Of a stretch of DNA of 64,000 nucleotides, positions 1-8,134 are shown piece after piece (positions within the stretch are counted from its first letter, which is position 1; each line of letters starts with the position of its first letter). The translations under genes and the position numbers were made by a program. The DNA is from Chitinophaga pinensis (GTDB lineage: Bacteria > Bacteroidota > Bacteroidia > UBA4408), in contig CAMAVS010000001.1 of assembly GCA_945861665.1 (NCBI GenBank), positions 1-64,000 of the forward strand. The letters are read 5' to 3'. The notes below the pieces were generated by a model. That model made no database searches. It had not been told where the DNA came from and saw only the letters and a list, made by a program, of their open reading frames with translations.

Positions 1-150
1 AGCAGAAGCAGCAGCAGCCTCAGCCTCAACAGCAGCAGCAGTTGAATCAGCTGTAGCTTGGGCAGCAGCAGCTGTTTCTTCTGCACTTGGCCCACAAGCT
101 ACTAATGTTGTCATTGCAGCGATTGCGATAATTGATAATACTTTTTTCAT
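1..150 (-). CDS. Ala-rich lipoprotein, partial (runs off the window start); paralog of 277..597
   Basis: Minus-strand ATG at 150; reads MKKVLSIIAIAAMTTLVACGPSAEETAAA..., almost identical to the N-terminus of the 277..597 product; lipobox LVAC. Confidence 0.75.
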   Translation of the reverse strand, partial: MKKVLSIIAIAAMTTLVACGPSAEETAAAAQATADSTAAAVEAEAAAASA

Positions 151-221
151 TTTTTGTTTTATTGGTTATAAGTTAATTTTTGACAAATGTATATTATTTT
201 ATTTAAAAAGCCCGTTTTTTT

Positions 222-258
222 ACAAAAAAAAAGGAGTGGTTATTAACAACCACTCCTT
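222..258 (-). terminator. Intrinsic terminator downstream of 277..597
   Basis: Perfect 11-bp inverted repeat AAGGAGTGGTT (231-241)/AACCACTCCTT (248-258); A-run at 224-230 gives a T-tract on the minus strand. Confidence 0.8.
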
Positions 259-276
259 AATAAGAAAAACTAATGC

Positions 277-597
277 TTATCTTCTACCTCCACCAACTTT
301 AACTTCCTTCTCCTTAGGCTCTGCCTTTTTAGCAGGCTTTCCAGCAGGCTTTTTAGCAGCAGCTTCAGCGGCAGCTTCAGCGGCAGCTTCAGCGGCAGCT
401 TCAGCAGCAGTAGCAGCAGCAGTTGAATCAGCTATAGCTTGAGCTTTTGAAGCTTCAGCTTCAGCAGCAGCGGCTTGAGCAGAAGTTATTGAATCTTGTT
501 TTAATTTTTCAGCGGCAGCTGTTTCTTCTGCGCTTGGCCCACAAGCTACCAATGTTGTCATTGCAGCGATTGCGATAAGTGATAATACTTTTTTCAT
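277..597 (-). CDS. Ala-rich lipoprotein with (EAAA)n helical repeat and basic C-terminus
   Basis: ORF with lipoprotein signal (LVACG) and EAAAEAAAEAAAEAAA repeat. Confidence 0.8.
   Translation of the reverse strand: MKKVLSLIAIAAMTTLVACGPSAEETAAAEKLKQDSITSAQAAAAEAEASKAQAIADSTAAATAAEAAAEAAAEAAAEAAAKKPAGKPAKKAEPKEKEVKVGGGRR
359..406. repeat. Four tandem 12-bp units GCAGCTTCAGCG encoding AAAE repeats
   Basis: Read directly: gcagcttcagcg x3 followed by gcagcttcagca. Confidence 0.9.
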
Positions 598-819
598 TTT
601 TTTAAGTTTGTTTTATATTGTTTAACAGAGTACAAAGATATTATTTTAAAAATAAAAAAAAATACAATATAATATTCTTATCTTCAAGCACTTAAATATT
701 TATTAAATAAAAAATATAATGCCGTTAAGTATAATTTTGTACTTTTAGGGAGATATTATGATTGCATATAACATTACATATATAAAACAATAAATAATTA
801 ATCTAAAACAAAAAACAAA

Positions 820-1476
820 ATGAAAAAACAAATCTTGTCAATTGCAACAATAGCATTGGTTGCTGGTGCATTAGTTATGAGTGGTTGTAAAAAAGACGAT
901 ATTACTTCGCCAACCATAACTTTAGTAGGAGATAATGAAGTTACAATTACCCTTGGTACAGCATATACTGATGCCGGAGCAACTGCAAATGACGATCGTG
1001 ATGGCGATTTAACAACTAAAGTTACAGTTGATGCTAGTGCTGTTAAAGTAGATAAAGCAGGAGTTTATATAGTAACTTATTCTGTTACTGACGAAGCTGG
1101 TAATGCAGGAAGTGCAGAAAGAACTGTAGTTGTTAAAATTATCAATTCTTCATTGGCTGGAACTTACAATGCAACAGAAACTTGTAGTCCTCCACCAAGC
1201 CCAACGCCATATACTATTACAGTAAATGCAGCAGGTGGTGATCAAGTAACCGTTTCTTTGGTTGATTTTGGAAAATTTGCAAATCCATTAACTGTAAATG
1301 CTATACTTTCTGGTCAGACTGGATTAACTTTCACAATTCCATCACAAACTGTTGGTGCTGTTTTGTTCGCTGGTTCAGGTTCTGTTCAAGATGACGGTAA
1401 AAAAATAACTTACAATTATACTGCTACAGATGCAAATGGAACACAAACGTGTAAAGCAACTTTAATCAAACAATAA
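820..1476 (+). CDS. Lipoprotein with DUF5011-type Ig-like domain
   Basis: Lipobox VMSGC; 'TITLGTAYTDAGATANDDRDGDLT..V...VDKAGVYIVTYSVTDEAGN' is the DUF5011/Cry22-type Ig-like signature. Confidence 0.85.
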   Translation: MKKQILSIATIALVAGALVMSGCKKDDITSPTITLVGDNEVTITLGTAYTDAGATANDDRDGDLTTKVTVDASAVKVDKAGVYIVTYSVTDEAGNAGSAERTVVVKIINSSLAGTYNATETCSPPPSPTPYTITVNAAGGDQVTVSLVDFGKFANPLTVNAILSGQTGLTFTIPSQTVGAVLFAGSGSVQDDGKKITYNYTATDANGTQTCKATLIKQ

Positions 1477-1493
1477 TCTATTGTTATAATACT

Positions 1494-1535
1494 AAAGGGG
1501 CTGCTAGAAATGGTAGCCCCTTTTATTTTTATTTA
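1494..1535 (+). terminator. Intrinsic terminator after 820..1476
   Basis: AAAGGGGCT (1494-1502)/AGCCCCTTT (1515-1523) hairpin followed by a T-rich tract. Confidence 0.8.
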
Positions 1536-1541
1536 AAGAAA

Positions 1542-2225
1542 ATGAGAAAATTAACTCCCCTCCTATTTGTTCTTTTTATTATACTGATAAGTAGTTGTAG
1601 GAAGGATGATGTTACTTCGCCTGAAATAATATTAATTGGTAATGCCAGCGATACGATTTCATTAAACACTGCTTATGTTGACCCAGGGGTAAGTGCTACA
1701 GATGACAGAGACGGTGACTTAACCGCAAAAGTAAATGTGGATGCTACCACTTTAAACAAAGACTTTACAGGAACTTATACTATAACGTATACCGTTACCG
1801 ATGATGCTGGAAATACTTTCACTGCCACAAGAAAAGTGACAGTAAAAAATGATGCCGATAAATTATGGTCGGGAAGCTACTATGCGAATGAAACGGATCA
1901 AGTTGGTCCTTATACTTATCTTCTGCCAACTGAAGTGACAGCTTCAAAAACTGTGAACAACAGAATAATAATGATACGCTTGGGAGACTATTTAAACAAT
2001 ACTGTTTATATGAATATCAGCGGAAATAATACGATTGACTTACCTTCTCAAATGGTAAGTAATGTTGGGTACGGTGTGGCGCTATGTGAAGTTCACAATC
2101 GTATGTCGAATGGAACGGGAGTTAGAAACGCGAGTGGTTTTACTTTGAACTACAATGATTCGAAAGTTGCACCATGCAGCGGAAGTAGAACAAATGTGGC
2201 GGCTACTTTTACTAAAATAAATTAA
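1542..2225 (+). CDS. Lipoprotein with DUF5011-type Ig-like domain (paralog of 820..1476)
   Basis: Lipobox ISSC; same SCRKDDVTSPEI..DTISLNTAYVDPGVSATDDRDGDLT..YTITYTVTDDAGN domain. Confidence 0.85.
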   Translation: MRKLTPLLFVLFIILISSCRKDDVTSPEIILIGNASDTISLNTAYVDPGVSATDDRDGDLTAKVNVDATTLNKDFTGTYTITYTVTDDAGNTFTATRKVTVKNDADKLWSGSYYANETDQVGPYTYLLPTEVTASKTVNNRIIMIRLGDYLNNTVYMNISGNNTIDLPSQMVSNVGYGVALCEVHNRMSNGTGVRNASGFTLNYNDSKVAPCSGSRTNVAATFTKIN

Positions 2226-2329
2226 TTTTTTTGGGGAAATTGATTCCAGTAATAATCATTGGAATTATTTTTTTGATTTTCTAAAATCCAATATATAGCA
2301 TTTCGTTTTTTCGCTCTGTGCCGCTGGGC

Positions 2330-2480
2330 ATTTTTCTTTGTCTTGACACAAAGGAAACAAAAAGTCAAGAGCAAACGCGATTTTCAGGTATTCGTTTTTC
2401 GCACAAGCCACTGCTATCTATTGCCACGAAACCTGAAATTCGCACCGTTTGCTCGTTGGCTCCCCGCCTTTCTAACAATA
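2330..2480. repeat. Structured intergenic repeat, copy A
   Basis: 5' module TTTCTTTGT-CTTGAC-ACAAAGGAAA...GTCAAG, then long imperfect inverted repeat GAGCAAACG(2369-2377)/CGTTTGCTC(2446-2454) and TTTCAGGT(2382-2389)/ACCTGAAA(2431-2438). Confidence 0.8.
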
Positions 2481-2544
2481 CTCTCCAATTCATTATTAAT
2501 TTTGAGATTGAATATGTGAGGTTGTGAGGCTTTGCCTCACGCTC

Positions 2545-2700
2545 CAATTACTTTTTTTCTTGATAAAAAAAGTAATCAAAAAAATCAAGACCAAACGCCA
2601 TTTACAGTTATTCATTTGTCTCACAAGCCCACGCTTTCGGGGCTATGAAAACTGCAAATCGCACCGTTTGCTCAGTGGCTCCAAACCTTTCTAACAATAT
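2545..2700. repeat. Structured intergenic repeat, copy B
   Basis: Same layout as copy A: TTACTTTTTTT-CTTGAT-AAAAAAAGTAA...ATCAAG, then TTTACAGTT/AACTGCAAA and CAAACG/CGTTTG arms, ending in the shared CCTTTCTAACAATA. Confidence 0.8.
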
Positions 2701-2784
2701 TAAGTATAACCTTTTAATGTATTACAAAAAAAACGCCTGTAACATTTACGAAACAGGCATTCTTGTAAATTATATATTAATATA

Positions 2785-3168
2785 CTATTCTGTTACTTGA
2801 GCCATTTTGAATGGCACATTAATTATTGCTTGGTAATCTTCACCAGCTTCCAACATATCCTCGTCATCCGCTTCGTAATACCAGTTGATTACAACTTGGC
2901 TAGCACCACCTTTTTGAATAGATTCTAACTTCTTAAATACATCTAAAATACATTTTGAAGAACTTGTATTGAAATACTCCAACTGAATGTTCACGTTTGT
3001 ATTTGTTTTTGGAGCTGAAGAATACTTGTCCAACCAATCAACCAATGGTTTATAAAATTCAATAGAATTTTCAGGAATTGACCTTCCTTTTATTTCCAAC
3101 AATGCATTGTGGTAATCAAATTTAATGCTTGGTGTTTTTGGTGTTCCTTCAATTTGTAAAGTTTCCAT
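2785..3168 (-). CDS. SiaC-family (DUF1987) regulatory phosphoprotein
   Basis: METLQIEGTPKTPSIKFD...G.S.PENS..FY.PL..WL..Y...P...., characteristic DUF1987/SiaC layout. Confidence 0.85.
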   Translation of the reverse strand: METLQIEGTPKTPSIKFDYHNALLEIKGRSIPENSIEFYKPLVDWLDKYSSAPKTNTNVNIQLEYFNTSSSKCILDVFKKLESIQKGGASQVVINWYYEADDEDMLEAGEDYQAIINVPFKMAQVTE

Positions 3169-3197
3169 TAAGATGAGGTGTATTAAATTAATATGTA

Positions 3198-3749
3198 TTA
3201 TGAAATTTTTATATTTAAACTAAAAAAAGAATATATGTTCTCTACCGCTAAAAAGTTGTAATTTAATTTCTGTCCTGATTTGCGAGCAATATCAATCATT
3301 CCTAATCCTCCTCCGCCTTTTTCTGAAAATTCATCGTTGCTCAATGTCTCTTTGTAATATTCCTTTAATTGCTCTTTATCCATTAAGTTAATTTTATCTA
3401 ACTTATCTTTTAATTTTCCTACGTTTTCTGTAAGAATATAATTTCCTGTTAGAATTGTATACTCTGGTCCTGTTTTACCAATCATAAATATTGCAGATCG
3501 AGGGGCAATATTATCCATAGCAATAGCAGTTTGTGCAACTTCATCCGTGTGATGGTATAAGTTCTGCAAACACTCAACCAGGACGTTATAAACTTTCTTC
3601 TTAATTTTTGGCTCTTCTTGAAGGTTATCCAATTTAGATTCCATGATTTTAAGAATTGATGTAATTAATTCGGAAGTTATATCTCCTTTAAAAGAGAGCA
3701 CAATTTTGTTACGCTCCATTTTATCATAAAAATCATATATGTCTAACAT
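3198..3749 (-). CDS. SiaB-family protein kinase (DUF6272)
   Basis: 183 aa, histidine-kinase-like ATPase fold features (VLVECLQNLYHHTD, GGGGLGMIDIARKSG); immediately upstream of the SiaC gene. Confidence 0.8.
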   Translation of the reverse strand: MLDIYDFYDKMERNKIVLSFKGDITSELITSILKIMESKLDNLQEEPKIKKKVYNVLVECLQNLYHHTDEVAQTAIAMDNIAPRSAIFMIGKTGPEYTILTGNYILTENVGKLKDKLDKINLMDKEQLKEYYKETLSNDEFSEKGGGGLGMIDIARKSGQKLNYNFLAVENIYSFFSLNIKIS

Positions 3750-3882
3750 CCAATTATTTTATTGGCAACAAATATAAATAAAACCTTTGTAAATAAAAAA
3801 AGCTTTATAAAAGTATACTTTAACCATACATAAAACAGGCTCAATCCTTTGTTTATCAACATAGAAGGATAAAACTCAACCA

Positions 3883-4232
3883 CTATGCACTGAAAGTGCA
3901 TAGATTAAAGGAAAAAAAATGAAATTCTTTCTACGATACCTATAAACAGCAACATTATCTTTCTGTACTGTAAAACAAACAAAGATATAATGTACACAGA
4001 GTTTATGGGCTTACAGTACATATAGTTTGGGTTACAAAATATCGTTACAAAGTATTAGAAGGTGATATAAAAATAAAGTGCAGAACATTGATAAAGCAAA
4101 TATGTGATTCGGAAGATATTTCCAATATTGTCGGGAGTTGCGAGCACCATATAAAACCTGGGAGTATGGATACTGATACAATTATACTAGAATAAAAATT
4201 TGCAGAAACTGAAAGTGCATAGTTTCAACTAA
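3883..4232 (+). mobile_element. Decayed IS200/IS605-family element
   Basis: TnpA-like peptide fragment flanked by hairpins: CTATGCAC-tgaaa-GTGCATAG (3883-3903) and GAAACT-N10-AGTTTC (4205-4226); 15-bp direct repeat ACTGAAAGTGCATAG at 3889-3903 and 4208-4222. Confidence 0.6.
3974..4195 (+). pseudogene. tnpA (IS200/IS605 Y1 transposase) remnant
   Basis: Frame reads ...HRVYGLTVHIVWVTKYRYKVLEGDIKIKCRTLIKQICDSEDISNIVGSCEHHI..., resembling the TnpA N-terminus (H-[LI]-V-W-x-T-K-Y-R-x-x-V-L); no HxH-containing 'SPDHVHL' block and no C-terminal half. Confidence 0.6.
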
Positions 4233-4268
4233 ACGAACTGATACAATGAAGCTGCTTATCAATACCTA

Positions 4269-5762
4269 CTAATTTGATTTGCACTCAAAAACTTTAGGGA
4301 AGAGCTTATTTAAAAAGGAAATAGCCGCAATAAGCAATATGGGGTATGCTGTTATAAAGTATCGTGATTCCTGTAAGTCGGAAAAAAAAATAATTGTACA
4401 AATAAGATTCGCTATAAAAAATATCATAAACGTTGTTATTGTTTTTTGATCTTTATACTGTACTAACAAACCGATAGCGCCTATTATTAAAAGGAAATAG
4501 TACAATGCAGAGTAAACTATTTTTATTCCTTTTTGAAACAAATTCATGGATGAAAAAGCAGGTAGTGTTAGGTAGCCTGAGCCCGATTTTAAAATTAATC
4601 GCTTAAAGGCATTTTTGAATTTGTAAAAAAGATAGGTGGGCGAATTTCCACTTATAAACTGATTGGTGTAGCGATTTGCCACATCAACTACTTGCTTATC
4701 TAATAGCTGCATTTCGGGATTATTAGCCGATAAGGAGGACGCATTTTTGCGGTAAGTTTGATATATGTTTCGAAGCGCTACTAATGAGTCGCGGTTATAA
4801 GATACATTGACAAATAAACGTTTTGAAAAAGAATAATTCTTTATGGTTTCGGTATCTAATTTTTCTCGAAACCAAGCAGCCTCAGAGTTTGGCTCGAAAT
4901 AAGCACATTCGCCTCCGCTGTTAAAAATAAACTTTCGGATAGCCAACCAACCGGGCGAATAAATTGTGCCATAGACTCCGCTTGAACTTTGCTCAAGAGG
5001 AATGAACTGCTTGATTCTTATATAATTGTTTATTATCCAACAAGAATCCGCGAATACAAATGGGAAGATGAAAATAGAACAATTCACAACTACTGTTTTA
5101 AAATGCAATTGTTTGTATTTAAATAGTAACAAAATAATTGGAACTATGGCAATGAGCAAGCCAAGAAAAGGACGTAAAAAAATAGCCCAAGCCAGAAAAC
5201 ATCCTGAAATAAATATATCTTTCGCAGAATTATGTATTAGATATTTTACTAAAAAATAGAAAAAGAGAATAAATGCAGACACAGAGAAACTTTCGGAGAG
5301 GCCAACCATAAAGTCGAATATGCCGGTAAAAGTGCTTATAGAAAACAACAAGAATGTATACAAAAACATTTTTTTATTATCAACAATTAATTGTGCAGTG
5401 CGTGCTAAGATATAGACAGAAAAGGAAGCCAATAAAAACTGCAAGATAGCGAGCAGCAACAAGGCATTTTCCTTTTCAAAAGCAAAACGCAACAACATAT
5501 ACGGAAGACTTAAACCCGGCATTCGCCCTGCAAAATACTCTCCGGTTCCCGGTTCAAGTGTGTAGGTTCCGGCTGTGAAATAATTATCGACAGGGCGTAA
5601 TATATAATTGTAATCGTTGCTAATAATTGCAATGTGATGCACCATATTGCTGCTATGCAAGACATTGCTTTGAAAAACAAAATAAGACAGAATAATACCT
5701 TTGATAGCAACCGCTAAGAGTGTCCAGAAAAGCCAGCTTCTGTTTTCTAGCTTAATTTGCAT
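4269..5762 (-). CDS. Multi-pass membrane glycosyltransferase (GT-C/GT39-like)
   Basis: 497 aa, many TM segments; N-terminal loop with acidic and Arg residues typical of the PMT/ArnT superfamily. Confidence 0.6.
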   Translation of the reverse strand: MQIKLENRSWLFWTLLAVAIKGIILSYFVFQSNVLHSSNMVHHIAIISNDYNYILRPVDNYFTAGTYTLEPGTGEYFAGRMPGLSLPYMLLRFAFEKENALLLLAILQFLLASFSVYILARTAQLIVDNKKMFLYTFLLFSISTFTGIFDFMVGLSESFSVSAFILFFYFLVKYLIHNSAKDIFISGCFLAWAIFLRPFLGLLIAIVPIILLLFKYKQLHFKTVVVNCSIFIFPFVFADSCWIINNYIRIKQFIPLEQSSSGVYGTIYSPGWLAIRKFIFNSGGECAYFEPNSEAAWFREKLDTETIKNYSFSKRLFVNVSYNRDSLVALRNIYQTYRKNASSLSANNPEMQLLDKQVVDVANRYTNQFISGNSPTYLFYKFKNAFKRLILKSGSGYLTLPAFSSMNLFQKGIKIVYSALYYFLLIIGAIGLLVQYKDQKTITTFMIFFIANLICTIIFFSDLQESRYFITAYPILLIAAISFLNKLFPKVFECKSN

Positions 5763-6901
5763 ATTCTTTTTATATCCAAAATGATTTTGTCAATGACTAT
5801 TTCCCACATAAATTTCGTTTTTATTACTTTTATGGCATTCTCTTTTTTTGCATTCAATACTTCATTTGTAGCATTAATAGCATCCATCAAAGCATTTTTT
5901 AATTGCGGCTCAGAACCCGGCTCAATAAGCCATCCTGTTTTTTCAGAAACTAAACTTTGTATCCCACCTGTATCTGTAGCAATAACAGCTAAACCACTTG
6001 CCATTGCCTCTATAATAACGGTTGGCATTCCTTCGGCTAAACTAGGACAAACGAGTACATCTACACTGCGGATTATTTTTTTTATTGCTTCAAAATCGAT
6101 TACGCTACCGTGATAGATTATGTTTGGATGGATTATTTTCACTTCATCGGGAATGGGTCCCACAAAATGGAATTCGAAGCCGATACCTATCGGGATTAAT
6201 TGTTTTAACACGGAAGAAAGTTCTTGAACGCCCTTTCTTCTTTCGTAACGACCGATAAATAAAAATTTACTTACAGAGTTGGTTGTTGTTGCACTTTGCT
6301 CCAACCACTTTATTTCAGTAGCATTCTGACTGGTAATTAATTGTTGTTTTTCACAACCAAGACTCAATAATAGTTCCTCAATTTTACCACCGTAATTGAT
6401 TACATAATCGGCATTGAGCAAATTAAAACGAGTGCTGCTTCGCAAGAGCAATTGCCGCAAACGGGCTTTTAATGATAGTGTTAGTTTAAACATTTCAAGT
6501 CCATGAAAGTTAACAGCAATGGGCGGTAAAATTGTTCCCCCCTTTTTTTCTTTGATTGATTTCCAAGCACAAAAACCTTGTGCATATATAAAATCAGGTA
6601 AAGGGTTTTGCATTAATCGTTGGCAAATAGATTTGGAATATTTATATGACTCTCTTAAATAATGTCCTGGATAATAGCATTTGGCAGGAAAATCAATGAC
6701 GATGGAGTGTATGTATTTTTTTTCTTCTTCGCTAAACACTTCAAGTTTTTGAATATTATAATTTGTTTGCGAAGAGTTGCAATGGTATAAATCGATATAT
6801 ATTTTTTGTTGGGCGAAATACTTTGCTAGGTTGTAGGAATGTTTTTGCATACCACCAACCACATAGGGATAAATACCATCTGTGAGCAAGGCTATTCTCA
6901 T
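5747..6901 (-). CDS. Glycosyltransferase family 4
   Basis: MRIALLTDGIYPYVVGGMQKHSYNLAKYF...; EGMPTVIIEAMASGLAVIATDTGG GT4 motif; preferred start at 6901. Confidence 0.9.
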   Translation of the reverse strand: MRIALLTDGIYPYVVGGMQKHSYNLAKYFAQQKIYIDLYHCNSSQTNYNIQKLEVFSEEEKKYIHSIVIDFPAKCYYPGHYLRESYKYSKSICQRLMQNPLPDFIYAQGFCAWKSIKEKKGGTILPPIAVNFHGLEMFKLTLSLKARLRQLLLRSSTRFNLLNADYVINYGGKIEELLLSLGCEKQQLITSQNATEIKWLEQSATTTNSVSKFLFIGRYERRKGVQELSSVLKQLIPIGIGFEFHFVGPIPDEVKIIHPNIIYHGSVIDFEAIKKIIRSVDVLVCPSLAEGMPTVIIEAMASGLAVIATDTGGIQSLVSEKTGWLIEPGSEPQLKNALMDAINATNEVLNAKKENAIKVIKTKFMWEIVIDKIILDIKRICKLS

Positions 6902-6903
6902 TG

Positions 6904-7836
6904 TTAAACCTTTTTTGGGTGGTTGTCCCACATTTGTTTTATCCCCACTTCAATCGAGGTTGTGGACTTCCAGCCAATTTGTTTGTTGACTTTTTGAATA
7001 TCGAGTATTATTTTCTCCACATCGAAATGCCTTGCAGGGGCAATTTTGATATTTGCTTTTTTACCTGTTATATTTGTAATGTATTCAATAATTTGGGTTA
7101 CTGAGTACCCTACTCCACTGCCTGCATTGAAAATGCCTTCGGTATTTTTATCCAAAGCTATACAAAGTAGTTTTACTAAATCGCCAATAAAAATATAATC
7201 CCGTACATTGTTCCCGTCCCCGTAAATAGTTACTTCCTCTTTGTATGCAATTTTTTCGAGCAATGTATTGATTAGCCCTTGCACACCGCTCTGTCCTTGG
7301 CGATTACCATATAAATTTGCCGGCCTAATAATAAGCGATTGCATACCATACAGTTTACTGTACATTATTATATAATTTTCGATAGCCGCTTTTACAATGC
7401 CGTACGATGAAATGGGTTGCAAGATTGTATCTTCTGGCGTAGGAATAAGAGCGGCATTTCCATAAATGGCACCACCCGATGAAAGGTAAATTATTTTTTT
7501 GCAATTATTCTCGCGCATAGCATCCAATAATTTAACGGTAGGAATTAAGTTAGTTTCAATATCATAGGTACAATTGTTATTTGAATTTGCAGGCACAGTA
7601 GTACTCACCAAATGCACCACAGTATCAATGTCCTCAATGGTAGAAGACATAAAAGTAGCATCTAAAAAATCGCCCAATCGGTAATCCACATTGGGATTGG
7701 GTGAACGAAACTTTTCGGGACAAATATCCACTACTCTCACCAAAAAACCCTTTTGCAGGAAAGCATCCAGCAAGTGCGAACCTACAAATCCGTTTCCTCC
7801 GAGAATTAAAATGTTCTTTTTACCTAAATCCGCCAT
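6904..7836 (-). CDS. NAD-dependent epimerase/dehydratase (extended SDR)
   Basis: ILGGNGFVGSHL nucleotide-binding motif and YGIVKAAIE (YxxxK). Confidence 0.9.
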   Translation of the reverse strand: MADLGKKNILILGGNGFVGSHLLDAFLQKGFLVRVVDICPEKFRSPNPNVDYRLGDFLDATFMSSTIEDIDTVVHLVSTTVPANSNNNCTYDIETNLIPTVKLLDAMRENNCKKIIYLSSGGAIYGNAALIPTPEDTILQPISSYGIVKAAIENYIIMYSKLYGMQSLIIRPANLYGNRQGQSGVQGLINTLLEKIAYKEEVTIYGDGNNVRDYIFIGDLVKLLCIALDKNTEGIFNAGSGVGYSVTQIIEYITNITGKKANIKIAPARHFDVEKIILDIQKVNKQIGWKSTTSIEVGIKQMWDNHPKKV

Positions 7837-8134
7837 ATTGAAAAAACAAATTTAAGCTATTATTTGAATTGATACTATGTGAATACAAATCCCATACGAA
7901 AAGAATGTTGGTAAACGAATCATGAACATTAAAAAATAAATGCGGATACTTTACAACCATTTTTTGTTATTTTGGTATTGTGTTCCATTTTTTATTAGCA
8001 GTACTTGGCGACAAACAAATAGAATATTAAATTATTGATATAATTAGTTTTAAAATTTTTCTTGCAATAACTATAAAGCTCTGCTTACTTGGAAAGTACA
8101 GCAGCACACGCAGCTAAAATAAGATGGAAATAAT

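Noticed and set aside
236-442. 68-aa plus-strand Ala/Ser-rich ORF
   Set aside because: Antisense reading of the (EAAA)n repeat of the lipoprotein gene.
2318-2547. Overlapping ORFs 2318..2527 (+) and 2365..2547 (-)
   Set aside because: Both fall on the structured repeat; an inverted repeat naturally gives open frames on both strands and there is no coding signature.
5757-6113. 118-aa plus-strand ORF
   Set aside because: Antisense to the GT4 gene; no domain, low-complexity translation.
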